Under the pieces are notes generated by a model that made no database searches, was not told the DNA's origin, and saw only the letters and a program-made list of their open reading frames with translations. The translations under genes were made by a program, and so were the position numbers. Below are positions 45,844 to 57,624 of a DNA stretch of 64,000 nt, piece after piece. The stretch's first letter is position 1, and each line of letters starts with the position of its first letter. Source of the stretch: Rhipidocladum racemiflorum. Its lineage: Eukaryota; Streptophyta; Magnoliopsida; Poales; Poaceae. Location of the stretch: assembly GCA_036346355.1 (NCBI GenBank), contig CM070577.1, forward strand, positions 83,846,509 to 83,910,508, given 5' to 3'.

Positions 45844-46475
45844 CTACTCTCTCTCTCTCTGAATCGTCACTTCGCTTCGACGAAGAAGAAGACCTTCCAG
45901 CAGGGCTCTGTTGAGCCTCTCTTTACTCACCCCTGCTCCCATGGTGGCAACTCTCGGAGCACGAGGAAGAGATGAAGTTCCAGGAGCTGAAATTTCACCT
46001 TCTTCTCCTCGTGTGCCTTTATCAGCCCTGGAGTAAGAGGGGGAAGAAGCGCCTCGGAACACAAGCAAGAGATGAAGTTCCAAGAAATAGAACTCTGCCT
46101 TTGTCTCCTCGTGTGCCATGGTTAACCCCAGAGAAAAAGGGGGGAAGAAGTGCCTTGTTTCTCTCGACAATGACCCTCAGTGCGCCAGTAATCTCCTCCT
46201 CAGGTGGAACCATGCCCTTCTTCGCTTGTCGCTCTTCCTCCTCTACCTCCCATGCGAAAGGCATCCCGGTTGATCCCATGTTCCGGGTCCAAGGAAACGA
46301 TGATCTGAACTGGGAAAACCACGGCCAGGGGTGCAGGGGCCGGGATGGACTCAAGTTCTTCGAAAGAAAGAAAGGCGGACACGCCGAAATCCATAGAGAC
46401 TTCCAGCAAAAGGTTTTTCGCAACTTGACCATTGGAAGAGAAAGGAAGGAGACTAAGCTGACTGAACCTTACCAC
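45844..46475 (-). pseudogene. Antisense accessory unit 2 of element E
   Basis: Minus-strand frames begin at ATG 46475 (MVRFSQLSLLPFSSNGQVAK, then MDFGVSAFLSFEELESIPAP) and pass through three overlapping frames to 45844. A TATA-like box lies just upstream. The region includes a tandem duplication of about 100 bp (45955-46155) around gaagagatgaagttcca. No domain is recognised. It may be a decayed, duplicated exon of the antisense accessory gene. Confidence 0.3.
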
Positions 46476-46769
46476 AAGCCCCGTCTATTTATTGTATGAG
46501 GAATGGATAATACACGATGTTTGGGTCGTCAAAACGCCCGCTCGCATTCTGCACCGGTGGGAAAGACGTGGAGACGCCACATTAATGCAGTTCCAATGGC
46601 AGCATGCCACGCAAAATATTACCGAGGCCCAACTCTCCACTCGATGCCACCATCGAGTCGAGAGCCAGAGGCTACCCGAACACTCCCGTCAGAAGAGTCG
46701 AGAGCAGGCCTACCCGATGAAGTCATCGTGCAAGATACCTCGGGAAACACGTAACCCGATAAAACCTCC

Positions 46770-47635
46770 TGTCGGTGTTTCGAGCACCGGTAATACGATT
46801 TTTTGGTCTAGGGGAGATCGCGCGCTCCCTCTTCTCGAATGGCTTGGCTCAAAGAAGCCCAAAGAGTATACTAGTTCAGGCCGAATATCCCTACTCCAGT
46901 TTGCTTGCTGTGTATATGCCCTTTCGGGGTACTACAATCGTCGCTTCCAAAGGGAAGCTAGGGTTGGTTCGCTATCCAAAACCCTTTCTCAGTATGTTCT
47001 CTCTATCTTTTCTTTGCTTTCTTTTTCGTCGTCGTCCTCCCCCTCCCCAGGGTCCTGTTCTCCCTTATATAGGCCGGGAGCCGCGGGTTACACGGGAGTT
47101 CCTCTAAAGAAAGGAAAAAGTAGGGGCTGGGGTGTCCTGTCTCGGGGTCTGGTCTTCGGCCTTGGCGTCCGACCGGCCTCCACCTCTCTGCGTGCTTGGT
47201 CGGCAGGCTTGGTCCTGTGGAGGAATGTGACGCGCCGCCCCGCACACTTTGTCAGGCGGCTGGTTTTAATGGCGAATGACCCTTGAGGCTTTTGGTGGAG
47301 ACGTTCCCCTCTGTTCCGTGTCAGAGCGATGGGACCGGTGCCTGACTTTGCAGGGGGCTCCTCTGACACCTTGGGAAGGAACCACCTACCCTGACATGGA
47401 CGTCCCGGGATGTCGCGTTTGGCAGAGCGGGTACTTGAGTACCGGAGCACCCGTCCGAGGGAGACCCTCCGACCTGGATGGTCGGGGAAGGTCGGACGGA
47501 GTGCTTCAGCCGAGGGCCTGGCCGGGGACCAAGCTCGCCTACGGCCCGCTAGTCTCCGGCTGGGGCTAAGCCTTGAAGGCAGACCACTCGGGATTTCCGG
47601 GCTGCTGGGACTACCCATGGTAATCGTATTCATCA
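46770..47635 (-). repeat. 3' LTR of Tat-type element H
   Basis: On the minus strand it starts TGATGAATACGATTACC (47635) and ends with a segment very like the end of LTR A (ccggtgctcgaaacaccgaca). A TATA box (ctatataaggg, minus strand) lies near 47065-47075. A polypurine tract lies on the 47636 side, and no primer-binding site follows at 46769, so this is a 3' LTR of an element whose remainder is cut off to the right. Confidence 0.75.
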
Positions 47636-47960
47636 GTAGCCCCCGGGCCCCCGACCGTGCCTTCGCTAGGAGCGATCTGGGGTTTAGCTTCGTCTTGGCA
47701 GACTCGTTCTGCCGACTGTCCCAGGTGCGCGCGAGCGCATCCGGTGGGTGTAGCACCCGAGCCTCCGAGCGGGTCGGAGATCCGGTCGGAGGGTTATCTA
47801 GTCGGTGCTCCTCCGATCGAGCGCGTGCGACGCGCACTTTATCATTTGCTTCTTTCCAGGTGCACGCGAGCGCACCCGGTGGGTGTAGCCCCCGAGCCTC
47901 CGAGCGGGTTGGAGATCCGGTCGGAGGGTTATCCGGTCAGTGCTCCTTCGGTTATCCGAA
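47636..47960 (-). repeat. 3' UTR of element H with polypurine tract and two tandem units
   Basis: The minus strand next to the LTR reads ggtcgggggcccgggggctac (47656-47636), the polypurine tract. Upstream lie two tandem units of about 139 bp (47720-47858 and 47859-47960, the second partial) sharing cggagatccggtcggagg on the plus strand. On the minus strand one unit carries gctcgggggctac and the other a variant, which is the same core. Sequence identity fades after 47960. Confidence 0.7.
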
Positions 47961-47999
47961 TCACCCGGGAGATCAAAGAAACCGCCGAGGAACGCCGAG

Positions 48000-50800
48000 T
48001 TTTCGTGTTCTTCGAGTTCATCCCCATAGCTTCCTCTTCGGTGGTTCATTCTCCGTTCCAGTTGTTTCCTCGTGTTAGCATGGGTGTCTAGATTCTAATC
48101 TTTCAATCAATTTTAGGATCCATCAAGATTTGAAGACGAATTTCGAAGTTTTGTTGCTTCGGCCGAACCGGTGTTCGTCGTCGAATCCATCTTCTTCGGG
48201 GAGCAATTGTTCGATTCCTTCCGTTCCTAAGTCCTTCTAGGTATGCTTTAGAGGATTCATCAATTAGTTCTTGTAGCCATGTTCAAATTCGGTGCAAAAT
48301 TTCCAATTTTTGAGGTTTTTGGGCTTCTCTATTTTTGGGGCATGCCCATGCATGGCCGCCGGCCCTCCGGCGCCGTCGCCGGCGTCTTGCCGCGCCGCCG
48401 GCTCCCGCCGCCTCGCAAGCCCCGCGCCCGGCCGACCAGCCGGCCGGCACCCGTCTTGCCGCTGCTGCCATTGCCGCCGTCGCCGATCCGTCGTCGCCTC
48501 GCGCTTGTGCGCCGCCAGCGTCGCCGCCGGCCCGCCGCCCTCCGGCGACGCCATCGCCGCCCGCTCGCCGGCCTTCCCTTGCCGGCGCGCATGAGAAGGC
48601 CATCTCCTCTGTTCCTTGGCTCCATGAGGAAGAAGCCCCATTAGTATGATAGCTAGGTCCCACATGGAAGAGGCTAAGAAAAATCAGAAATTCCAAGAAA
48701 ATGAAGATTCTGGGAATATTCCCGAATTTCGTATTTTCCTGATTTTCCAAACTTCGGATGCTCATATATTTTCCGTTCGAACTCCGATTGACCCGTTCAA
48801 GTTCCTAAATTCATCTAAAATCAGTGCCTTCCTGTCAGTACTACTTTGGTAATTTTTGGATTTTATTTATTTTATGGTTATTTATTTGTTGTCTCGTTTT
48901 GCGCGTAGCCGAGGAGCCGTCCGAGTCCGCCGACCCCGCCGCCGAACTCCAAGGTTTCGACACCCTCGCTGCGACCGAAGGCAAGTCCCTTGACGTATTT
49001 TGATCCCATGATTGCAAATGTTTTAACATGTTTTATAAACTTGCATTGCTATGTTTATCATCATATGTCAAATATAGATGAATAGTTAATCCAATTTGCG
49101 ATTACCTCCTTTGTTATTGATATCCATGCTTAATTGTAACCCTAGGACTTTTGCTATGCCATGTTTACCTTATATGGTGACCTTTGTTGAATAGTATGAT
49201 AGAATTGCTTAGGGCGGGCATTAATGAAAATGACCCATGGGTGGGATTATACAAAAACGATGATTTACCGTATGATTTGGAAATGATTATAAAGATTTTG
49301 GTACTGTTTTTCCAAAATAAAAAGAAAAATAAAAAGGATTTGGACTTGGGCGGATTGGAATGTCGGGTGGGTGCGGGTTGAGCACTATTTTGCATTGTGC
49401 AAGTGCCACCCCAAGTCAATTAAGGACTGACGCTTATGAATGTCCATTCTAAGCATAACCGTACTACCACATGTCTAACATGGTACGACCTGGCTAAATA
49501 ATTTGTAGAAACCTAACTTAGGCTCGCCAGTTGGTGGAATGTGGGCGCCAGTTAGAGGCACGTTGTACTCCCCACACGGCGCAAGAGGGGGCTTCTGTAC
49601 TGGGTAGATAGAACCCTAACAGCGGTGAAACCTCAGCGGGTGAGTCGGGTTAGGCGTATACATTGTAAAGGCCTTATCATGATCTCTCTGCCGGCACACC
49701 AAAGGAAGTGTGTTAATCCGGAGGCAACAAGAGATGATCATGTCTTGTGGGTAAAGCTGTACACCTCTGCAGAGTTAAAACTATTCGAATAGCCGTGCCT
49801 ACGGTCAAGGGCAAAGCAAAGAATGCTTTCATACTGGTAGACTTTGGTTTTGGTTTTGAAAATACAATGATGTTTTGGGATTCGGGAGTGGTTAGAACTC
49901 TCGAATGTTTAATTGGCGGATTGAGCCAACCAGGTAGATGGAACCTGTTTTATGTCATGATGGATAGAGTCATGTTTGAATAATCTTGACCTTTTTAAAC
50001 TGTGGCGGATAGAGCCCTTATATTAGTGATGGTGGATAGAACCCTCACTGAACTATTACATAATTCAATTGTTGAAAAGAATTGCTAAAATATGCTTTAT
50101 GAAACTTATTAACAAGTATGGTTTGATAAAACTTGGCTTTATGCAAAAGAACCATAATAAGCCTTTCTTGGGAAGCCCCACATGTGCGTAATTTTCCAGA
50201 CTTGCTGAGTACTTTTGTACTCACGCGCTACACATCTTTTCATAATCAGAGAACTACCAGGACGCCGTTGAAGACGGTGAGTTCTACTCCGAGGAATTCA
50301 AGGAAGATCGCCAAGAAAGCTAGTCGCGCGTCTTGTTCGTCGCCTGTGGTGTTTTTGGTTTTCGCTTTTTGTCATTTTTGCTTCCGCTGTCGTGTCCGGT
50401 CTTGTGACCGAGTATTGTAATAAGTAGCCATGTGGCTAATACTTTATATTTATGTTACAACTTCATTATGTTCAGCAATGAAGTATCACTGTTGACTGTG
50501 TGTACTAGCTACTGATCTGGGACTAGTACAGAAATACATAGGAGATTTCGAATAGCTGATCCGGGGTCTCATAGCGGTGGTATCAGAGCCTGGACGACTG
50601 TAGGACGTGACCTAGTTAGAATGGCAAAGCCTTAAGGACTAATATTTTCATAAAACTCGGCATTCTTGTTGATGATTTGATTCATGATGAATCAGGCGAG
50701 TTGTCCCTGAATGGCTGGTTTCATCATGGTGCAGTCCTTTTCTGTAGGTAATTTGAGGCGCTATAAGTAGAAGAAATTAATCTGAGAGCTTTAATAGAAA
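48000..50800 (+). mobile_element. Chromovirus-like LTR I with primer-binding site
   Basis: The right end resembles the LTRs of B, C and D: tcttgtgggtaaagctgtac and ctctgcagagtt near 49743, attcgaatagccg near 49783, gacttgctgagtacttttgtac near 50200, cgtcgcctgtggtg near 50338, and a terminal ccggggtctca at 50571. A primer-binding site follows and a short leader continues to about 50800. The left boundary is unclear; 48000-48300 has no marker. A very GC-rich block at 48340-48600 opens several overlapping frames without a recognisable protein. Confidence 0.55.
50578..50590 (+). promoter_or_regulatory. Primer-binding site of element I
   Basis: The sequence tggtatcagagcc lies six bases after the LTR end, as in elements B and C. 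Confidence 0.8.
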
Positions 50801-50814
50801 TTGTTAGGTACGAA

Positions 50815-53115
50815 TCAATTTGTGTTGTTAGCATGACAAACCTCTACATCATTGTCTACTAATGTAGAACCTAATATTTTCCACATGTATTGGCAGACAA
50901 AATACCCACATAAATTTGTGCCTTTCAACTGTTTGTGACACTGCAAAAATAAATAAACTCCAATGTCATGAAACGAGTCATTTACTACAAAATATGATAT
51001 AGGAATAATATGTGCGTACCGGGAATTTAGTACAAATTGAGAAGTGCTTCTGGTATGGGCGATGTCTCGTGGACTTTTGACAGTATCTTTTGAAGGCATT
51101 TTGGAGTATATCTATTATGTCCTTGTAAAGGTCTTCATCTTTGTCAAGGGGATCCAGTACAACTATTTTGCTATTATCTAGTGTAATGGCAACAAGTATC
51201 CAATGGAATCTACATACATAGGTAATATACCATAGTCATTAGAGCTAAGATCGCAATGAGAGTAAGGAACAACATCGAGTGATCTAACTAGCTAGTGAAT
51301 CACTTACTTGAAGTTGTAGGGTAAAAGTATCAATTCCTTGTCTTGAAGTTTAATGAAAATCTTATATATGTATTCCTCGACCTCATTTGGTGTTCTTTGG
51401 ACTTGAGGTTCACAAACTGTTCCCGGGTCAAGGAATCCTACACTAAGTGCTTGGGTTTTTCTTAGTTCAATAGTCTCGTACCTACATAATAAAGAAGTTT
51501 GACATTACATTTATCAGTATTACATTAATGTAGACAATGATTTATATAGTTTACACTTACAGTATCGAGCATCTCAAAAGAGGCACGTCGAGGGCATCCT
51601 GGTAGTACATGTTGTGCAAGTTATCGAATTCAACTAGGAAGTAGCCATCCCTCTCATGGTGAATATGCTCCTCTTTAGAACTTTTAGTGGCCGCCTTCGA
51701 CAGTACGTCCTGGTTGGACTGCTCCATGTACCAGTTATGCAATCTTTGCATCATCAATGTTAGGGTATTCAACATTGTTTGGGTCACAAAAGGCTTCCAC
51801 ATCTTGAATTTCAGTCTTTCTACAATATCTTGTCCTCTAGACTTCGCCTTGCCCTTACATTGCTTGCACACAACATCATATTCAGTCCTGGCGTCGCCTG
51901 AGCTGGTCAACTTGGATTGTCTCCTGTGCAATTTCTTTTTATGATACATGACTGGATCACGTTTCTCTTGCGAAGTGCTGACAATAGGCATTTAACACTG
52001 AGCTGCTGGTGACAATTGCGGAAGATCTATTGTAGGACAGTCCGGCACTTGAAGGTCGAGGACAATGTCACGCTTGCGCCACTGAATGAATGTGTGCATG
52101 GCACTTACTAAAGTTATCACGTCGTCATTTCTTGGCATTTCCAACATCATGTCGGTGAACTATGAAAGTACCATGTCCACTTCGACCTTTGTGTATCTCG
52201 GCGCGATTGGGGAGTTGTGCAAAACATCTCCTTCTTGGCACGAATAAGCCATGCCTGTAGCAGCCTGAAGAGATATGTTCATGAGAGAAATGTTGAACTG
52301 GTACGGTGTCGGATGTTGTATGTCATCCACGGGATAGTGGACTGATGCATCTTCTAGTAGTGGTGTGGATGCGCAACTAGTGTGATGGCACGAGGTGCTG
52401 GGGATAACAATGTTCTCGACTTCTGCATGGCTCATGCCTGCTTGTACTTGTCTTTGTACTTGTTCTTGTATGGTGTCTTGTAAATCTCGAAGCATCTCTT
52501 GCTTCATTGCCTCTCGTTCATATTCGGCACGCACTTCTTCGGCTCTCTTCCAACTCCTGTAAGAGCTGGCGTGCTCTGGGAATCCCTTGCTCCAAGGTAC
52601 CTTAGCCCCAATACTTCGTGTCCGACTAGGGTGCTCTTTGGTTCCTAAGTTCATCCTTCTCCCTCTGGAAGGAAAGTGCCTTGTGTAGCCAGGATGAACA
52701 ACTCTTGGACTCTTTGGGAGATTGCTTCGTCTTTGTTGTTTCTGAAGGACAAGCCCCCACCAGACGTGACAGTTGCCCTTGCTAGTACATAATGCTTGAC
52801 TCGGTCAGGTAGTTCAAACAAGGGACTTCTACCAGTGGACTGAATGGCCTATACTTCTTGCCTCTCCCATTGGGGGATTTTTCCAGCGTACCCACCCGTG
52901 CCTAGTCTGTCGAGATGAATGTTCTTTCTGGATATTTCCTTGTGGTCCTCACTTGACTTCTTTGCAGATTCTTGTAACTTCATCGCCACAAACTCATCCC
53001 AGTATGGTTCCAATTCCGGAGATCCCCTGATAGTCGATCGGTTTTTCTTCACGTATTTACAATTCAACTGGGTCATGAAGTTCTTCCATGCCGTACTCGT
53101 CGTCGTCGAAATCAT
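50815..53115 (-). pseudogene. CACTA-like transposon gene fragment: Transposase_24 and Ulp1-like protease
   Basis: On the minus strand, 53115-52849 gives LEPYWDEFVAMKLQESAKK and GTGGYAGKIPQWERQE, the pattern of the plant Ptta/En/Spm domain (Transposase_24). The stretch 52654-52160 adds a charged coiled coil (EEVRAEYEREAMKQEMLRDL). The stretch 51991-51557 holds CKQCKGKAKSRG and FLVEFDNLHNMYYQDALDV. Near 51215-51070 the frame reads CRFHWILVAITLDNSK and VVLDPLDKDEDLYKDI, and at 51099-50815 QLKGTNLCGYFVCQYM. Together these are the His, Asp, Gln and Cys boxes of C48/Ulp1 cysteine peptidases. CACTA elements often carry this pairing. No CACTA terminal repeats or Tnp2 transposase are seen, and gaps between blocks would need introns, so I treat it as a captured or decayed gene. 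Confidence 0.65.
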
Positions 53116-53150
53116 GCTCGCAACTTAGGGGCATAGGTTTCTCTTGAGGT

Positions 53151-54838
53151 TGTAAGAGCAGGTTGGTCTCATCCACGTTTTGTTTGAATGAAGTAATGAA
53201 GATGTGAAAAAGAGACTCATGACTCAAGTCAAGGTACCGGTTGAGTTTTTATAGTTTTCTTTTCTTCTACCGATCTCGGTGTTTTGGAGAAAAGATCGGA
53301 TTTTAGGTCTAATCACTGTACTATTAAGAGGGAAAGCAAAATCAGTAGCTTGAGTGTCAAAGGTTTAATGTTTGGCTCAAAAATCATTTTTTAATGCATG
53401 CTAGAAGCATATAGAGTAGTGCAATTGTCTTGAATCTTAAATTCACAGCAATTCCGGCACTACTGCCGTTGATTGTGCGGTAGTACCTCAATTGTGGTAC
53501 TACCGCGGTTATTGAAGCGGTAGCTTATTTCCAGAGAGGGTTTCTTTTTAGATTTCTTTTTGGATCTCTGGACCGGAACTACCGCCATTAAAATTGTGGT
53601 ACTACCGGCAAAATGGTAGTACAGATACTTTCAAAGCGGTAGATCTTTACAGAAAAGTGCTCTCTTGTTGTTTTAGACCAAAGATCCTTTAATGGCACTA
53701 CCGCTGTAATAACCGCGGTACTACCGTCCTGACGGTAGTACCGGAAATTATTTTGCGGTAGCTTATTTCCAGTAAGGGGGCAGTTGTTTAAGTTTCTGCC
53801 CTGATTTTCTTGTCCGGCACTACCGCAGGTGTAACTGCGGTACTACCTCTATGACGGTAGTACCGTTATTTCAGTTGCGGTAGTTAATTTCCAGTGAGGG
53901 GTATTTCTTATATACCTCCTCGGTTGTCTTATGTGGTACTACCGCAACTACAACTGCGTACTACTGGCACTCTGCAACGGGTAAAAGGAATGTGCATTTA
54001 ATGCACCCTGTTGTAGCCTCAGTCGACCGTTGTACGGTGGGGCGGTAGCACCAACCATTTGCCGGTGGTACTACCACAATTACTGAAAATTTCAGGGCAG
54101 AGCACTGTAACGGCTAGTTTTGCTTGGGGAGGCTTTAAATACCCCTCCAACTACCTTTGGACCTGCTTGCTGGATTTTCATTGATTGCTATTGAGCTCTA
54201 GCACTTCTCCAACTCCCATTTGCATTCACTTCATCTTTTGAGAGGAGAAAAAGCATTCAATTGCATTGAGTGTTCTTGAGCAAAATTAGAAAACCCGGTT
54301 TACACTCAAGTGGAGTTCTTGGTTTCTATTCTCTTGGAGGTTGTCGCCGCCTAGATGGTTTGGTGGCGGGAAATTGGTGATCTTCTCAAAGAAGATTGTG
54401 AGAAGGCCCAAATCGGTGTGAAGGCAAGGAGCTCGCTTACCCGGAGTGAGGAAGAGCTACCCTGAGAATATGAGAAAAGGCTCAATTGCACAAAGGAGGC
54501 GGCTTGAAGTGAGTCAAGCTACCTCAACGTGGACCAGGGGAGACCGGCAAGTCTCCGATCACCACGTGATAAATCATGTGTCTTCAAATTGTGGTTTGAT
54601 CATTCTTATGTCCTTAGCTTAAATTGAATTGCTAGCTCTCTTTGATTGATCTCTAGCTTGAATCAATTAAGTTTCTTAGACTTAGCATTGTTGGTGCACA
54701 TTAGTGAGACATAGAAAATTTAGGCCTTGATTGTAAAATTATTATTCCTAGTTTCAATAGTTCATTTATTGCAATTAGAGCTGGAAAATTTATAACCTCT
54801 TATTCACCCCCCTCTAATCTGTTATCCTTGATCCTACA
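53151..54838 (+). repeat. Probable Copia (Sirevirus-like) LTR with inverted-motif array
   Basis: The right end, ttattcacccccctctaatc to gatcctaca (54838), and the preceding leader with TATA-like tttaaatacccc near 54133 resemble Copia LTR ends of grasses. A possible start tgtaagagc is at 53151, but no target duplication is found and the start is uncertain. Between 53455 and 54080 the motif ggtagtaccg and its reverse complement cggtactacc recur many times. An alternative is the subterminal repeat region of the neighbouring CACTA-like element. No gene is supported. Confidence 0.45.
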
Positions 54839-56350
54839 GCCTCCGCATCTTCCTCCCGAGCAGGCGCTTCGCTCGGGGGCACCCTATCTTCCTATTGGCC
54901 CCGAGCATCCCCAACGCTTGGCGGTGCAAGAGACTACTCTGGCAGGGTAGCTTTCGCTGGAGCAACATCCAATCGGGGATGTTCTTCCCCCGGGACATCA
55001 GGTCCCAACTCTCGAGCAGCCTCCTTGCTCGGGGAGCGGTCCTGGCCTTCAGCCACGCTCGGTTCCAGGACCTCAAGCTGCTGGCCTTCCTGGGGAGCAA
55101 GTTCCCCTAGGGCGTGAGGCGCCTCAACCATGGATCCTCGGCTTTGGCCCCCTCGACTGTGGCATCCTCGACCGTAGCAACCTCGACCATGGCTTCCTCG
55201 GTCATCACGATTTCAGCGGCACGGACAAGCTCTTGGTCTATTACGGATTTGAGTATTTCATCAGCCATGCCTTCGAAATCCAAAGCTTTCCTACTAGCTA
55301 TTTCGCCCACGACAACAGTGTGGGGTTGCTCGATATTTAAAAGGGAGAAAAGTGAAAGGGGAGAATAAGAAATTACCTTTGTCGAGCTTCCCGTCTTCGT
55401 CCTTGGGGTCTTCAAACTTCTCCACGGAAGCTCGGGCTACGGCCAAGAACCGCCTCATCGGCCTTCGCCACCTTGGGGTCGACCTCGCCTAGGCCAACCC
55501 CTTGCAAAGCAAGCATCGGGCGCCTTGACGACGCGCCCGGTGACCTCGGACGCCTCGGGATCAAAGGCGTTGGGTCCTCCTCCTCAGACTCAGCCGCTGA
55601 GCTCGAGGTCACTCGCGTGAGCTCGGCCTGTATGGTGGCGATTTTCCCCTCCAGTTGCTCCTTCCGCGTCGGTTCCTCCGCCGTCGCCTTCGTCTTCCTT
55701 TTCGCCTCCTCCGCAAACTGGTGCAGATAAGCCATCAGGTTCGGGTGTTTCCTGGTATGCTCGATCATCCACATTTTCAATTTTCTTACCTTCACATTAT
55801 TGGCATACTCCAAATGCCGTCGGGGAGGGCTCCTGCTCGAAGCCGCCCGCTTCTTGAGGCGTTTGAGAGGGGACGGTGGAGGTGGCGGCACACATCGCTT
55901 GCGCTCGCCACCCTCTTGGTCTTGACGCTGGGGAGAAGGTTCCCAGGGTCTCCCGTCAGTGGCTTGATCACGGCCACTGCAGCTTCAAAGGCGACCTTTT
56001 CCTGACAAAAGAAACAAGAAATGTCAGAAGTGCTCAGGACGCTGTTCCCCGAGCATGGTTTGCTCATCTACTTACCGCCTCACCACGCTCGAGCATGTTG
56101 CACGGGACTTGTCGTCCGACCACGAGCTCCTTGCCCTTTGGGGCACCGAACATCTCGGCAGCTCGCTTCTCAACCCAGCTCTTGCTCGGGGCTGCAGTTC
56201 GACCAAGGCAAAAACGTAAGTATGAGCAAGTTAATTCAAACAAGCAGTAAGTAATTCGCTAGATTATGGGAGCTTACCCGAGTCGGCCTCACGGGTGAGA
56301 TCTTGCCACCTCTCATTGCTCATCTTGCTCGCTTTGAACTTCGCCATGGA
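54839..56350 (-). pseudogene. Antisense accessory gene of element J, homologous to that of G
   Basis: On the minus strand the first exon starts near 56345 (MAKFKASKMSNERWQDLTRE). Further blocks match G in order: one equivalent to SKGWVEKWVAEMF near 56200-56060, LEYANNVKVRKLKMWMIEHT with AEEAKRKTKATAEEPTRKEQ (55891-55412), and an end block with ASSLRSWNRAW (55100-54839). The acidic spacer PLIPRRPRSPGASS parallels PLVPRCRRSPSATS in G. Splice-like sites separate blocks, for example a minus-strand donor ggtaagc near 56273. The C-terminal coiled coil present in G is missing because the copy ends at 54839. Function is unknown. Confidence 0.55.
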
Positions 56351-56857
56351 CTTGGTGAAAGAAGAAAAGGCAAGCGCAAAAAGCACGGGGCTTAGGGGTT
56401 TCTTGAGTCTTGGTTGCGAAACACCGGTGAAGGGTTCCTCATCGCCGTTTAAATACAAGACTTGGGAATTCCTAAAGCCTTGAAGGTAAAAAGTTTCTCG
56501 CTGCTAAACTCGAGAAGCCCTAAAGGCTCGGACGCAAGTGAAGAGTTTCTCGCCACTCGCGAGTCGAAGCGTGGACGCAACTTTCAAAACTGTCCACTAA
56601 TAGCGCGGTTCTCGAAAAATTGTCTGCACCACTATCTCAAGGTTTCTCGGAGAAGGAATTATGACAACCTTTTATATTCTCTTACCTGAGCTTCCCTTGG
56701 TTGGGGGCCGGGTTGACCACTCGGTTTTTTCCAACTATGCTCGTCTACAAACGGGATAAGCTCGGATGCTGCAATAGCATTTCTTTGCAAGATTCCAATC
56801 CCTCCATTAAGTCTGTAGGCTCAAGGGGAAGGCCCTGCCAAGTAGTTTTCCACTTGA

Positions 56858-56872
56858 GCCTCGGGGGCTAGC
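56858..56872 (+). promoter_or_regulatory. Polypurine tract of element J
   Basis: The sequence gcctcgggggctagc directly precedes the LTR start TGTTGGGGATTGG. Confidence 0.65.
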
Positions 56873-57605
56873 TGTTGGGGATTGGATGATTTCCATAAGT
56901 ACTGTTATACCTCAGCAGCCAGTTCCAGCCGACCTTGCCTACCCTTGGATGATGTTCCCAAAGAAAACCCTTGAATGATCTAGCTGGCTAGCCCGCCCGA
57001 TCGGGCTAGGCTCAGTGCTCGACCACGAGCACCCATGCTCGGCCTGGGCTCGCCCACGAATATGAAGGCTTGGAAACAACAGGCGGAGCCGAGAAACTCC
57101 TCAAGTATGGTCGAAAGGTCGGGTTTTGGCCCGTAATGTTCAAGTAGTGATAATTACAACATGATCTGGAGTCGTTACACCCACAACGGGAATGTGGTGA
57201 AAATCAAGGTTTCAGTTGCAGCCACGGTTAATGCAGTCAATTGCGCATTATTCGATTGCCGTTAGAATAGATATTCTGTAAACTATAAACACCCCTAGAC
57301 AAACTGATAAGGGAACGGTCACGCGAGAACATGAGGACACGCGTGAACATATTTGTGACAACTAGAAAGCAAGACACACACATTCTGTATGAGACGGACA
57401 TCAATAGCAAAAACCACTCGAGTAGGGTTATTATCTCCGCGGTGAGAGGCCCGATCCAGGATAATCCCCCTTTGTCCACTTTTCGAGTATCCTATTCCTA
57501 CACAAGCATACTTCAGACGTAAACCCTTCACTGAAAAAGGGCCCCCGTGTTGATCCCTTATTCAACAAGTAAGCTCGGTAGGGACCCATTTCCCAATTGT
57601 TGACA
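56873..57605 (+). repeat. 3' LTR of element J
   Basis: It starts TGTTGGGGATTGG and most likely ends cccaattgttgaca at 57605, about 733 bp, with a TATA-like actataaacacccc near 57281. The 5' partner is outside or lost, so the end cannot be checked against a copy. Copia coding sequence begins about 20 bp later. Confidence 0.55.
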
Positions 57606-57624
57606 TAGACCTTAGTAGCTACTT

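Larger units (their letters stand above)
40962..46769 (+). mobile_element. Tat-type Gypsy element E, pol to 3' UTR
   Basis: It begins mid-RT where the LTR of C ends, runs through RT, part of RNase H and integrase (to 43795), then two antisense units separated by a 15-unit hairpin array, and ends at the LTR of element H (46770). Gag, protease and both LTRs of E are not in the window. Order and motifs match element A. Confidence 0.75.
54839..57605 (+). mobile_element. Tat-type Gypsy element J, 3' portion
   Basis: Contains an antisense accessory gene (54839-56350, minus), a short 3' UTR, a polypurine tract and a 3' LTR (56873-57605). The left side is cut by the Copia-type LTR at 54838. It lies inside a Copia RNase H region that resumes at 57625. 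Confidence 0.7.

Noticed and set aside
48283..48765. Overlapping GC-rich ORFs on both strands, rich in Pro, Ala and Arg
   Set aside because: Open frames on most strands and phases at once are expected from very high GC; no domain or splice pattern was recognisable.
53455..54080. Definite call of CACTA terminal repeats
   Set aside because: Motifs like cggcactaccgc occur, but no paired CACTA ends with 3-bp target duplications could be located.
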